Shown one piece after another: positions 29,221-37,067 of a stretch of 38,928 bases of DNA (positions are counted from its first letter, which is position 1; each line of letters begins with the position of its first letter). The stretch is taken from the IMG/VR virus record IMGVR_UViG_3300044707_000508, positions 1 to 38,928 of that record. The stretch is one strand, 5' to 3'. Source of the DNA: a virus. The translations under genes were made by a program, and so were the position numbers. Below the pieces are notes generated by a model. It did not search any database. It was not told the origin of the DNA and was given only the letters and a program-made list of their open reading frames with translations.

Positions 29221-31032
29221 TTACGGGGTTGCCTTCTCTTTGGGGCGCTCGGCGGCGGGGGTTAAGACCTTCGCCAACAGCGCAGCTACGACCTGCATTT
29301 TCTCGCAATCGCGCAAGTGGTTTGGCTTCCCCTTCACGACGATCCATTTCGTCGTGACCTTCCCCGTCACGGCGTTGCGAAGTTTCTTCCGCACCGTGCT
29401 CGCCATGTGTTCGTGCCAGTCGAGCGGGAAGTCTTTAGGAAATTCCCAGCGCACCGGATCGGCGCGGCGTAGTGCGTCTAAAATATCCTCGCACGTTGGC
29501 GCGGAAAATTTAATCAGCGGACACGTTCGGCGCGCGAGCGTCCCGGCGTCCCATCTTCCCCCGCCCGCAGGATCGCCGCGCTCCGGGCGGGCGTAAGCGC
29601 GTTGCACTTTGCGCCCGTTGTCGTTCCACGTGAAACTCTCGTTGTCGCTACCGCGCAGGGCGACATAGCCGAAACGACAGCACGCAAAATAAACTTCGCG
29701 CGAGGCGAAGGCGGAATCGACAAAGACGCACGGCGGGCGGATCTCATGTTCCTCGCGCAGCTTTTCCAAGTCATCCCACGTTTCGATCCGTCCCGCGAAT
29801 CTTCCGCGCGAGCGTCCGTCCTTTGACCAATCGCGGATAACGCACCAGAAATGTCGTCCGCCTGCATCTTGAACGTCCACGGTCATCGCAGAGAACTCGG
29901 CCTCGTCCCAACGATCCCCGGAAAGGTAATCGCTGGCGGCGGTCTTGACCTCTTGTTCCTTGTCGGCGTCCTCGACCCACGGCTCGGCCAAGATGGAGTT
30001 CACAAAGTCTTGCAGGCCCATCAACGATTGCTTGTCTTGCAGGAACTTGACCGCAAGCGCGCCAAATGATCGGCGCACGGAATAGAGCGCGGGCAAGTGG
30101 TAGCTGCGATGCCCCGGCAGGCAGTTGGGATTGCTGGCGATCCATTGCCCCTCGCGCAGCATCTTGGTCTTCATCGAATCAACAATCTTGCCCGCGCACT
30201 TGGGACACTCGATGTGGGCGGTGGAGCGGACGCGCTGCAAATCCCATCGCCCCTCGGAATCTCTGGCGGCATTGTCCCATTTCATGAGCGGCCACGAAAG
30301 GGTCAATGGCTCGGAGCAATGCGGGCAGGGAACCCAATAGCGCCGTTGGTCGCCGTCCATCCATGCCCGCCAGATCGCGCCCTCCTCGGTGGTGGGCGTG
30401 CTGGTCTGCACGACGAGGGCCATCGGGTAAGACGCCGTGCGCTGAATGGCAAGCTGCACGGCAGCGGCCTCTTGCTTGGTCTTAGTTCGATACTTATCGA
30501 CCTCATCAAGACAGAGCAGCGATATTGAGCGGCCCGCCAAGTTGCCGGGGCTGTTCGACCCGATGAACCATAGGTGCATCCGCTGGAAGGCTTGGTCGAG
30601 GTTCTTAAACTTGTCCTTGTTGCGCGGCATCTCCCGGCGCAGCACCTCGTTGTCGTCAATCATGATTTGCCAGCGCGATTCGCTGAAGCTCTGCGCGTTG
30701 GTCTGGGTATCCAGCACCCACAGCGCCGGGGCGGGTGCGCGCACAAGGCGGTAGGCCATGCCGACTTGCAGAGCGGTGGACTTGGCTACTTGCGCCCCGC
30801 AAAGCAGGGCCATTGACCGCACGCCGCTGGCCGGATGGAAAGCGTCGAGCCATTCCCTCATGTATGGGTAGCTGCGAACGCGGAACGGCCCCGGCGAAGA
30901 GGTGAAGCGCGAGGAGAAGGTGAGGTTGGCCTCGGCCCACTCCGTCACCGATTGGCGCGGATGCGGAACCAATTGCGAGCGCCACATGGCCCGCGCGGTT
31001 TCGCTGCTATCTGGTATCCAATCGCAGCGCAT
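29221..31032 (-). CDS. terL: Terminase large subunit, GpA family
   Basis: The 603-residue protein has the ATPase P-loop CGAQVAKST (78-86, Lys84), Walker B LLCLDEVD (172-179, with Glu177), two zinc-type pairs CPHC (236-239) and CPKC (276-279), and nuclease-domain aspartates in MTVDVQD (Asp386) and CVFVDS (Asp439). This is the layout of lambda gpA-like packaging motors. It overlaps the end of the small subunit gene by 26 nt. GpA-family motors usually cut at cos sites, but no cos could be located by reading. Confidence 0.95.
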   Translation of the reverse strand: MRCDWIPDSSETARAMWRSQLVPHPRQSVTEWAEANLTFSSRFTSSPGPFRVRSYPYMREWLDAFHPASGVRSMALLCGAQVAKSTALQVGMAYRLVRAPAPALWVLDTQTNAQSFSESRWQIMIDDNEVLRREMPRNKDKFKNLDQAFQRMHLWFIGSNSPGNLAGRSISLLCLDEVDKYRTKTKQEAAAVQLAIQRTASYPMALVVQTSTPTTEEGAIWRAWMDGDQRRYWVPCPHCSEPLTLSWPLMKWDNAARDSEGRWDLQRVRSTAHIECPKCAGKIVDSMKTKMLREGQWIASNPNCLPGHRSYHLPALYSVRRSFGALAVKFLQDKQSLMGLQDFVNSILAEPWVEDADKEQEVKTAASDYLSGDRWDEAEFSAMTVDVQDAGGRHFWCVIRDWSKDGRSRGRFAGRIETWDDLEKLREEHEIRPPCVFVDSAFASREVYFACCRFGYVALRGSDNESFTWNDNGRKVQRAYARPERGDPAGGGRWDAGTLARRTCPLIKFSAPTCEDILDALRRADPVRWEFPKDFPLDWHEHMASTVRKKLRNAVTGKVTTKWIVVKGKPNHLRDCEKMQVVAALLAKVLTPAAERPKEKATP

Positions 31033-31576
31033 TGCCCGTGTTGCTTAACGTCGAAAAAACTTGCTCTAAGTAGTCGGCCATCGCGCCCTGCGATAGGTCG
31101 GGGTCGGCGGGGTTTGCCGCTTGCGCCACGGCTCCGGGCATAGCCTCCAAGAGCGAGCGCACCTTTCCTACTTCCTCCGTGATGATGGACTGCACTTGGT
31201 CGCGGTGCATAAGGTTGGCCGCCTCTTGCTCGGATCGCACCAGATCGCGTTTGCGCGTCTCATGCGCCTCCTCGGTGTCCTTGACCATGCGGCTTGCTGC
31301 CGCGCGGTCTTGGATCGTGGTCGCGTTCTTGAAGTCTTCGATGGCTATGTTGCGTAGCTGGTCGGACACGACCAGATCGGGCGGCGGGTCGCCAGAAGGA
31401 ATCAGTCCAACCGGGATGGCGGGCTGGCTTTTTCTTCCGGTGCGGCGATAGCCGACATGGGTTGCCCGCCAGTTCTTCGCGGCCTCGACGGAATCGGTCG
31501 GCATCCCTTTTTTTACAAGTTGGGCCACGGCTGGCTGGCTGATGCCGAGCGCCTTGGCAAGCTGGGTCTGGCTCAT
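31007..31576 (-). CDS. terS: Terminase small subunit (Nu1-like)
   Basis: The 189-residue protein starts with a helix-turn-helix (MSQTQLAKALGISQPAVAQL, then VKKGMPTDSVEAAKNW) like lambda Nu1 and related small terminases, followed by long charged helices (KDTEEAHETRKRDLVRSEQE). It should recognise the packaging site and recruit the large subunit, whose gene it overlaps. A one-mismatch form of the start motif (CTGACA) lies 15 nt before the ATG. Confidence 0.85.
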   Translation of the reverse strand: MSQTQLAKALGISQPAVAQLVKKGMPTDSVEAAKNWRATHVGYRRTGRKSQPAIPVGLIPSGDPPPDLVVSDQLRNIAIEDFKNATTIQDRAAASRMVKDTEEAHETRKRDLVRSEQEAANLMHRDQVQSIITEEVGKVRSLLEAMPGAVAQAANPADPDLSQGAMADYLEQVFSTLSNTGNALRLDTR

Positions 31577-31689
31577 AAGTATAAGCGTGGATGTCAGCTT
31601 ATGATTCGCACAGGAAACACAAGAGTCGTGCGATACCCCGATAGATTTAGGGTAATAATTTGTTTGATTGATCGCTCGACATCAACGAC
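31577..31689. other. 113-nt gap before the small terminase gene
   Basis: The gap lies between the HNH nuclease and small terminase genes and is AT-richer than its surroundings. It is the conventional place for a cos site in lambda-like phages. I see no clear inverted repeat or array of short repeats that would define cos, and no convincing promoter. A minus-strand CTGACA lies at its terS-proximal end. Confidence 0.5.
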
Positions 31690-32559
31690 TTACAGCAACG
31701 CAAGCTGATGCTCGCGCTCGATCTTGTCTCCCTTTCTTCGATTGTCCTCGGCCCAGAGCGGTCGCAAGTTCGTGTAGTGATTGACGCACCGGATTTGCTG
31801 ATCGTCAGTCAAATCAAAAGCCGAGATGGGAACGATGTGATCTATCTCCCACACGCCAGCGTTGCTCCAACTCATGCCGCGCTGAAACTGTGACTCAATC
31901 CATTTGCGCGCTTGCTCGTATGTGCATCCGAGTAGTTCGTTGCTGCGCTTGGATCGCTTCGTAAGCCGCTTGATCCGCGCTGTTTGATTTCGCAATGCGC
32001 GCTTGGCCGTGAACACCGGATCGACCTTGTATTTCCTGCGCCAGTTGGCTCGGCGTCTGATTGCCCTTTGGAGATAGGCATGACCCCATTGCGCGTAGTA
32101 GCACCCCACCACGCCCCGCCATTCCTGTTCCCATGCGCCCGCAAGATGGCGACTTATTCTCTCCTCGTCACCGACCAGCGTGCCGCGCTGCCAATGGAAT
32201 GCGCGCGATGCCATGCTACTGACCTTCATTGAGTCGAACCCGTTCTGCTTTCTTCGCGTCAGCACTGCGCGCCTTGTGGCTCCGGCAAGCGCGGCAGACA
32301 TCTCCGACTTCATCCGCATCGCATCGTGACACGCTAGGCATGACTCAATCGCCACTTGCCTCGCGTATAGCCGCCCATGACGGATCGCCATATTGTAGCC
32401 CGTGGCGCATCGGTTGTTGCAGAACTTCTTATTGTGGTCGCCCTTGTATGGAATCCACAGCACATCCCCGCATTGCAGACAGTGCGTTTGTTTCGGATGG
32501 CGCGGCCACTCACGGCGCTTGGGCGCGTTGACAGCGCCCGACAAGCAAGCATTTCCCAT
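31690..32559 (-). CDS. HNH endonuclease next to the terminase
   Basis: The 289-residue protein has N-terminal Cys pairs (CLQC 27-30, Cys47/Cys51, CLAC 74-77) suggesting zinc binding, a basic helical middle, and a C-terminal HNH motif: VWEIDHIVPISAF (Asp240, His241), then Asn260-His261 and Asn264, ending NRRKGDK. HNH proteins beside terminases help DNA packaging in phages such as HK97, which is the likely role; a homing enzyme is the alternative. TTGACA lies 13 nt before the ATG. Confidence 0.87.
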   Translation of the reverse strand: MGNACLSGAVNAPKRREWPRHPKQTHCLQCGDVLWIPYKGDHNKKFCNNRCATGYNMAIRHGRLYARQVAIESCLACHDAMRMKSEMSAALAGATRRAVLTRRKQNGFDSMKVSSMASRAFHWQRGTLVGDEERISRHLAGAWEQEWRGVVGCYYAQWGHAYLQRAIRRRANWRRKYKVDPVFTAKRALRNQTARIKRLTKRSKRSNELLGCTYEQARKWIESQFQRGMSWSNAGVWEIDHIVPISAFDLTDDQQIRCVNHYTNLRPLWAEDNRRKGDKIEREHQLALL

Positions 32560-32599
32560 GCCCGCCCCGTGGTGTCAACGATGCCACGGGGCTTACATT

Positions 32600-32788
32600 T
32601 TAGACCGCCGCAACCTCCCGCCGCTCCTGCGCCCGCCTGCGCCTCGCATCCTCCCTCGCCACCGCATCAAGCAACTGGAATGTCGCCATGCCCTTCAACG
32701 CCTTCACGATCTTGCTGTATTGCCTTCCGCCCCGCCCGACATTCCTGCCGAGATACTTATGCCCGCTCTGCCGATATGCCTCCCTCAT
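32600..32788 (-). CDS. 62-residue basic protein
   Basis: The start at 32788 overlaps the preceding stop as ATGA. The product begins MREAYRQSGHKYLGRNVGRG and is rich in Arg and Gln with a helical C-terminus (DAVAREDARRRRAQERREVA). It may bind DNA. It is the last gene of the early block. No family is recognised. Confidence 0.65.
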   Translation of the reverse strand: MREAYRQSGHKYLGRNVGRGGRQYSKIVKALKGMATFQLLDAVAREDARRRRAQERREVAAV

Positions 32789-32982
32789 GCGCCCGTCCTT
32801 TCCGCGCACTCCGGGCAGATCGCCTCATGCCCCCAAAACACCGTCCCGCAAAATCCGCAATATCCGCGTTTTTCAGCGGTCAATGCCGCCCGCTCTTTCT
32901 CGGTAAAGAAAGACGTATTGGCTGGCTCTGGTTCGGGTAGCCCGTCCCTGTCGATGTATTCCTTAAACATTTCGGTATCCAT
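32785..32982 (-). CDS. 65-residue zinc-ribbon-like protein
   Basis: The protein begins MDTEMFKEYIDRDGLPEPEP and has CGFC and CPEC pairs 15 residues apart near the end, an arrangement typical of a zinc ribbon. It may be a small nucleic-acid or protein adaptor. The start follows a 31-nt gap and GGGGGC rather than a good Shine-Dalgarno sequence. It is coupled to the next gene by ATGA. Confidence 0.7.
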   Translation of the reverse strand: MDTEMFKEYIDRDGLPEPEPANTSFFTEKERAALTAEKRGYCGFCGTVFWGHEAICPECAERTGA

Positions 32983-33013
32983 GCCCCCTATGTATTTATG
33001 TGCATGATGAGCC

Positions 33014-33211
33014 TTACTCCCTGTTGGTGGTCGCCCTCCGGTATTCCCTCACATCCCGCTCAAGCAACCACCGCAGGCACTCCCCGCCATTGCCTACGTC
33101 CTCGACCTCGACGCATAGGTCGGAGCATTTTCCGTGATCTTGCAGCGCGTTCATAACGAGGCGCGGGTCAAAGTTGTTGTCTGCGATCCATCGCATAAGC
33201 GTCTGGCTCAC
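33014..33211 (-). CDS. 65-residue protein of unknown function
   Basis: A GTG start at 33211 overlaps the preceding stop as GTGA and gives a product beginning MSQTLMRWIADNNFDPRLVM. It is helical with two Cys and ends KRD-like (WLLERDVREYRR). No known domain is seen. The choice of start is based on the coupling common to this region. Confidence 0.65.
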   Translation of the reverse strand: MSQTLMRWIADNNFDPRLVMNALQDHGKCSDLCVEVEDVGNGGECLRWLLERDVREYRRATTNRE

Positions 33212-33738
33212 CACGAATACTCCGCGCTGGCCGTCTCGGCGTTGGTCGGTGCGTCCTTTGGTCGTTCCAGCGTCAGCGTGGAAAAAGCCCGCAGCGGCCC
33301 CTTGTAGCGCCAATGCGGGCGTCCCTCGCCCTTCATGTGCCATTCGTCCGTCATGGCTTCGATTCCGTAGCACCACCCCTTGACCTCAAACCCCGTCATG
33401 GGGTCGCAGATGACCAGCACATACCGCCGCCCCGGATCGTCGTTGTCGCGCAGGATCAAGCTCCCGTTAAGGTGCGGGGTTGACCGCACTTCGATGTCCT
33501 CGCCAACGTCTGCCTGCTTGTGGAACGTGTTGATCGCCGGGAGAAACGTGCGGGAGAACTTCCGCCCGACTACCAATTCAGCAAGGATGCCGCCTACGTC
33601 ACGTGACATGACCTCGACGAAATCACTCTGGTAGGTCGTGGCGTTGTTCATCCCGCCGACCCGCGCCTCCAGATAGCGAAGCTCGGCAACCTTGACGGCC
33701 TCCATGATCGTTGTGAGGCGGAATGGGCGAAGGGTCAT
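33208..33738 (-). CDS. Possible PD-(D/E)XK-like nuclease
   Basis: The 176-residue protein (MTLRPFRLTTIMEAVKVAEL) contains ADVGEDIEVRSTPHLNGSLI at about 95-114. This strand-turn-strand with Asp and Glu-x-Arg looks like the core of restriction-type folds, with Arg in place of the usual Lys. The following YVLVICDPMTGFEVKGWCYG agrees with an alpha/beta nuclease. The call is tentative. It is coupled to genes on both sides by short overlaps. Confidence 0.6.
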   Translation of the reverse strand: MTLRPFRLTTIMEAVKVAELRYLEARVGGMNNATTYQSDFVEVMSRDVGGILAELVVGRKFSRTFLPAINTFHKQADVGEDIEVRSTPHLNGSLILRDNDDPGRRYVLVICDPMTGFEVKGWCYGIEAMTDEWHMKGEGRPHWRYKGPLRAFSTLTLERPKDAPTNAETASAEYSW

Positions 33739-34028
33739 TTGCCCTCCTTCATCATCGCGGCAATCCAGCCGCCGACCTCAACGTGAATGGCGTTCAACGA
33801 TTCCTTTGCGGCAGCGAGTAGCCTGCGCGCCTCGTCGCGCTCGCGCTCCATCTGCTCTCCGAAGTTGCGAGCGATAGCCCGTTGCTTACGTAGTCGCAAA
33901 ACCGCGTCCCGCGCCTCGTCGCGCTCGCGCTCCAGTTTGCGAGCAAATTCAACATCTACGCAGTGGAGCTTCGCGCCGCTGACTGAATGAACAAGCTCCT
34001 GCGCGTCTGTTTCGGGTGTGTCTCTCAT
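33735..34028 (-). CDS. Coiled-coil protein
   Basis: The 97-residue protein contains repeated heptad-like text, including ARKLERERDEARD and EQMERERDEARR at about 29-41 and 58-69, and should form a coiled coil. Such short proteins are common in phage early regions without a known role. It starts and ends with ATGA overlaps. Confidence 0.75.
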   Translation of the reverse strand: MRDTPETDAQELVHSVSGAKLHCVDVEFARKLERERDEARDAVLRLRKQRAIARNFGEQMERERDEARRLLAAAKESLNAIHVEVGGWIAAMMKEGK

Positions 34029-34897
34029 GCCGCCACCCCCACCCCTGCTATGCGCTGCCGCATTTCGCTTATGCTTGCCTTGAGCGCCCGCACCTTTGCC
34101 ATCGGCTCCGCTTTAAGGCGGCGGTCGAAGCTGTCCTCGACCTGTTCCTTGTTCGATGGGTTAGCTTGGATGCGCTCGATTTCCTTGGTCGCTGCGTCAA
34201 TGCGCTGTTGCGTGGCCCATACGCTCTCTGGAGCGGTTTTTCCGTTCCCGTTGGGTCTTCCTGCCCCGTTGCCCCTCCGGGCGCGAATCTGCGAGGCTCG
34301 CGCCATCATGTTCGCCTGCCATTTGACGATGGGATTGCCGCGATAGTCCGTCCACTGGCCGTAAGGGGTTATGGGCCGGGATTCGTTGTCGTGCCAGATT
34401 TCCTCGGCAATCTCCCGATCAATCCCTGCTTGCCTCCCCGTCTCTATAAATTCCTCCAAGGTGGGGGTCTGAAAAACCATATGGTTTCCATTTGGTTTGC
34501 ATATAGGTGAAGAGGAAGAGGAAGAGGATGTATTAGGGGAAGGGATTATGAGGGAAGGGTCGGCGGCTTTGGGCCTCCCTCCCTTTCTCCCGATTTCCCA
34601 AAGGCGGATAATCTGCGCTTGATGCTCGGCGTAGCCGTGCAGCGACCACGTGCCGTCCTCCGCGCCGTCCAGCCACGGGGCGGCGGGATCGGTCATGGTC
34701 GCCCAGAGCAGCGATTCGTCGCCGGGGTATTCCATGATCGCGGCCAGCTTAGTCGGGTTAAGGACAAGCCCCGTGTATTCGCGGCGTATCTTGGCCTGCC
34801 CCCACAAGCGGAGCAGGCCCAAGACCGCCTCGGCCCCGCAGATGCGGTGCAGGCGCTTTGTTTTCCAGTGATCGCAGAAGCTCGGCTCAATCTTCAT
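34025..34897 (-). CDS. Replication initiator-like protein
   Basis: The chosen start at 34897 (MKIEPSFCDHWKTKRLHRIC) overlaps the preceding stop as ATGA and yields 290 residues. The N-terminal domain has a winged-helix look (GAEAVLGLLRLWGQAKIRRE) and resembles replisome-organiser or DnaD-like proteins. After a poly-Ser linker (PNTSSSSSSSP) comes a region with PYGQWTDYRGNPIVKWQANM, seen in many phage replication proteins, and a helical end. It probably recruits host replication factors to the phage origin. No origin iterons were recognised. Confidence 0.65.
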   Translation of the reverse strand: MKIEPSFCDHWKTKRLHRICGAEAVLGLLRLWGQAKIRREYTGLVLNPTKLAAIMEYPGDESLLWATMTDPAAPWLDGAEDGTWSLHGYAEHQAQIIRLWEIGRKGGRPKAADPSLIIPSPNTSSSSSSSPICKPNGNHMVFQTPTLEEFIETGRQAGIDREIAEEIWHDNESRPITPYGQWTDYRGNPIVKWQANMMARASQIRARRGNGAGRPNGNGKTAPESVWATQQRIDAATKEIERIQANPSNKEQVEDSFDRRLKAEPMAKVRALKASISEMRQRIAGVGVAA

Positions 34898-35136
34898 AGC
34901 GAGTATTCCGCGATGCGTTTCCCGCTGGCCGTCTCGACCGTGCGCTCTACGATTGCCCAACCTTCCCGCCGCAACTCATGGACGCGCGCAGCCAGACGGA
35001 AGCACCCGAATAGCTGTAGCGCGTCGAGCGGGGTAAGCCGATGACCCTCCTGCAAGAATCGCAGGATGCGGCCCGCCTGTGTCGGACGTTTGTGCGTCTC
35101 GGCAGGCGCAAACGTCAGTTCGGGTTGCCAAGTCAT
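34894..35136 (-). CDS. Small helix-turn-helix protein
   Basis: The 80-residue protein (MTWQPELTFAPAETHKRPTQ) has a winged-helix pattern: AGRILRFLQEGHRLTPLDAL, ARVHELRREGWAIVERTVET, with the wing in the last 15 residues. This type is widespread in phage early regions, where it likely binds DNA. It is coupled on both sides (ATGA). The target is unknown. Confidence 0.75.
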   Translation of the reverse strand: MTWQPELTFAPAETHKRPTQAGRILRFLQEGHRLTPLDALQLFGCFRLAARVHELRREGWAIVERTVETASGKRIAEYSL

Positions 35137-35315
35137 TGCTTACGTCCTCCCATGTCCCGCAGCTTTGCGGTTGCGTTGTGAAGTTCACGGGTTGTTGCCT
35201 CCAACTCCCACGCAAGCCTTTCGCAATGCTCGCGCAGCCAATCCATGTGCGAGGCAATCGGCGTGTCCTCGTCCGGGGCGAGGCCGTCACAAGCTCGGCG
35301 TTCGTGAAGGTTCAT
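35133..35315 (-). CDS. 60-residue helical protein
   Basis: The start at 35315 overlaps the preceding stop as ATGA. The product begins MNLHERRACDGLAPDEDTPI and continues as a long helix (WLREHCERLAWELEATTREL), probably a coiled coil. It is unrecognised. Both ends are coupled to neighbours. Confidence 0.7.
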   Translation of the reverse strand: MNLHERRACDGLAPDEDTPIASHMDWLREHCERLAWELEATTRELHNATAKLRDMGGRKQ

Positions 35316-35602
35316 ATTCTGTCCCTCCGATCCTCCCAATCCGTGCGCGAGCCACAGATTTGTTCTTCCAGCGAAGGCAAGTCAGCGCGCTTGGGCGGCT
35401 TTGCCTCGACCTTTTCCGGTTCCGTTTCCTGCGGCATCCCCCAGATGCCCGCGCCGTTGCAGGCGTAGCAGAGGTTTGTGGGGTAGTAGCCGCGCCATTG
35501 CTGCTCTCCGGTCGCGTAGAGGTCGGTCATTCCAGCCTCGCGTCCGTTGCGGCCCGTGCCGCCGCAGTCCTCGCAGATGTAGCTTTGTGTTCTTGTGGGC
35601 AT
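35312..35602 (-). CDS. DnaJ-type zinc-finger protein
   Basis: The 96-residue protein has two halves of a DnaJ-like cysteine motif: CEDCGGTG at 10-17 and CYACNGAG at about 45-52, followed by a charged tail. The CxxCxGxG repeats bind one zinc in DnaJ. Stand-alone small versions are common in phages, usually with unknown partners. It lies 3 nt after the SSB-like gene. Confidence 0.8.
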   Translation of the reverse strand: MPTRTQSYICEDCGGTGRNGREAGMTDLYATGEQQWRGYYPTNLCYACNGAGIWGMPQETEPEKVEAKPPKRADLPSLEEQICGSRTDWEDRRDRI

Positions 35603-35605
35603 GGG

Positions 35606-35884
35606 TCAGAACGGATCGTCGCCCTCCGGTTCGCTGTTGCGGTTGCCGCCGTTGCCGCCTGCGCTTGCCCCTTGGCCCGTGTATCGCCAATTGCCAATAA
35701 TCTTTCCGCGAACGCCTTTGTCGCGGAGTTCCTTGCTCACGCCTTGCACGGCGAATCCGTCATCGTTATATTTTCCTCTGCCGTCTTTGTTTTCAAACAG
35801 CACCACGGAAACGATTTTGCCGTTCTTTCCGATGATGATGTGCTCTGGTTCGATTTCGTAGGTTTTGATGCTAAGACTAATCAT
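35606..35884 (-). CDS. Small protein with an SSB-like acidic C-terminal tip
   Basis: From the ATG at 35884 the product has 92 residues (MISLSIKTYEIEPEHIIIGK). The first 70 are beta-rich (IVSVVLFENKDGRGKYNDDG; KIIGNWRYTGQG), followed by a Gly/Asn-rich linker and the ending EPEGDDPF. This closely mimics the DDDIPF tip that bacterial SSB uses to call replication and repair enzymes. It lies directly after the ERF gene. The start is fixed by the adjoining AACACAGAACA element, which ends on the A of the ATG. Confidence 0.72.
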   Translation of the reverse strand: MISLSIKTYEIEPEHIIIGKNGKIVSVVLFENKDGRGKYNDDGFAVQGVSKELRDKGVRGKIIGNWRYTGQGASAGGNGGNRNSEPEGDDPF

Positions 35885-35913
35885 GTTCTGTGTTCGTTTT
35901 GTGTTTGTGTTGA

Positions 35914-36453
35914 TTACCAAGGCAGCGCTTCGTCTGCCTCGTTCGTAGCGACCGCCGCTTTTGCCGAGCGACTGCCGTTAGATTTTTCTGCCGCCTCATC
36001 CGTCATGCGCGGGGCGGGTTTGCTTGGTTTTGCGTAGGCCACAGGCTTCGATGCGGCATGTCCGTCATCGTCTTCCGGTGCGATACCGCAAGCGGCCATG
36101 AGCGAATAACGGCGCGCATAGGTCAGCGCGCTCCCGTAGCCTTGTGCGTCTTGCTTCTGCGCGGGAACGTGCAGCGGGCCACTGCTCAATGTCTCTCCGC
36201 TCGTATGGAGGAAGACGGTTTCGACCGTGACGCCGCTTTCGCAAGGCAGGGTGCGCTGAATGAGCGCGATGCCGTTGGCGTTAAGGGCTTCGATGACCGC
36301 TTCAACGCAAGCTGCCAAGTCGGCGTATTTGCTTTTGAAATGCGGGTTCTGTGATGTCTTCAAGGCTGGCCCGAAAGCCATTTGCGCCTTGACGATTGCA
36401 CCCGCGATGGCTTTGCCTACGGGCTGCACTTGGTTCACTTGTTCTGTGTTCAT
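35914..36453 (-). CDS. erf: ERF-family single-strand annealing protein
   Basis: The 179-residue protein carries the ERF signature NPHFKSKYADLAACVEA (36-52), then VETVFLHTSGETLSSG and GYGSALTYARRYSLMAACGI, all conserved in this recombinase family. After about residue 130 there is a Lys/Pro/Ala-rich linker and an acidic ending (NEADEALPW) similar to SSB tips. It anneals single strands during phage recombination and circularisation. AACACAGAACA follows the start codon immediately, so its presence there also encodes residues 2-5. Confidence 0.92.
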   Translation of the reverse strand: MNTEQVNQVQPVGKAIAGAIVKAQMAFGPALKTSQNPHFKSKYADLAACVEAVIEALNANGIALIQRTLPCESGVTVETVFLHTSGETLSSGPLHVPAQKQDAQGYGSALTYARRYSLMAACGIAPEDDDGHAASKPVAYAKPSKPAPRMTDEAAEKSNGSRSAKAAVATNEADEALPW

Positions 36454-36465
36454 ATGTGCTAATCG

Positions 36466-36489
36466 CGCCGGGGGTTGCCGCCCCCGGCG
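36466..36489 (-). other. Perfect 9-bp GC-rich hairpin before the ERF gene
   Basis: CGCCGGGGG (36466-36474) pairs with CCCCCGGCG (36481-36489) around a 6-nt loop between the nuclease and ERF genes. No T run follows on the minus strand. A T-rich stretch follows on the plus strand. It is likely an attenuator, an RNA end-protecting element or a structural divider of the early message. Confidence 0.65.
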
Positions 36490-36501
36490 TCTTTGTTTGG
36501 G

Positions 36502-36861
36502 TTAAGTCCCGCCTGCCCTTGCCTCCTTCAGCTCGGTTTCAAGGCGGGAAATCTTCTGGCGCAGGGCGAGGTAATGCTCAAAAGCGCAGTAGGTCATCCA
36601 CGGCGTTGCGTTTGCGCGCGTCACGACGAGCGGTTCCTTGTCGATCCCGGCGTCCGCGCAGGACTGCCGATAAGCGGCGGGAAGGTTGGGGCGTTCGGTG
36701 CGCTTAACTTCAAGGTGAACGTCGAGGTTGACCACAACATCGGGCGAATCGGGCGATCCGCTAAATTGCTGGCCGCGCCGTGCGGCAAAGCCGTAGCGAT
36801 TGCAAAGCTCGGCTACCTCGCGCTCGCCCCTCTTCCCTTTGTCGCGGGACATCCTGCTCAT
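36502..36861 (-). CDS. Hjc-like Holliday-junction nuclease
   Basis: The start at 36861 overlaps the preceding stop as ATGA; the product has 119 residues. DKGKRGEREVAELCNRYGF (Glu15) and SGSPDSPDVVV with Asp41, then LEVKRTERPN with Glu51 and Lys53, form the PD-(D/E)XK catalytic set of Hjc-type resolvases. A coiled-coil-like tail (LRQKISRLETELKEA) follows. It would resolve recombination or replication junctions, alongside the ERF protein encoded next. Confidence 0.85.
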   Translation of the reverse strand: MSRMSRDKGKRGEREVAELCNRYGFAARRGQQFSGSPDSPDVVVNLDVHLEVKRTERPNLPAAYRQSCADAGIDKEPLVVTRANATPWMTYCAFEHYLALRQKISRLETELKEARAGGT

Positions 36862-37067
36862 TTCTTGCGTCCTCCGCGCGACAGCTTCCCTGCCGCTGCT
36901 TTGTAGAAATCGCGCTCGGCTTCGGCTTGTGCGATCTTCGCGCTGGCAAAGCGAACCAATGCGGCCATCAATGCGTAGAGATTGACCGGGGCGGCTTTTG
37001 GGCAACCCCACAAGGTTGCACCGCCCCGGCGTTTCCTGCTCCCCAGCAGATTCGTTTTGCGCTTCAT
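36858..37067 (-). CDS. 69-residue basic protein
   Basis: The protein begins MKRKTNLLGSRKRRGGATLW, highly basic, then forms a helix (ALVRFASAKIAQAEAERDFY) and a basic end. It is coupled on both sides by ATGA. It probably binds nucleic acid. No family is recognised. Confidence 0.7.
   Translation of the reverse strand: MKRKTNLLGSRKRRGGATLWGCPKAAPVNLYALMAALVRFASAKIAQAEAERDFYKAAAGKLSRGGRKK

Noticed and set aside
35066-36037. 323-residue plus-strand open frame
   Set aside because: It lies antisense to the SSB-like, zinc-finger and small early genes that show clear motifs and coupling; its composition is Ala/Cys/Arg-rich without pattern.
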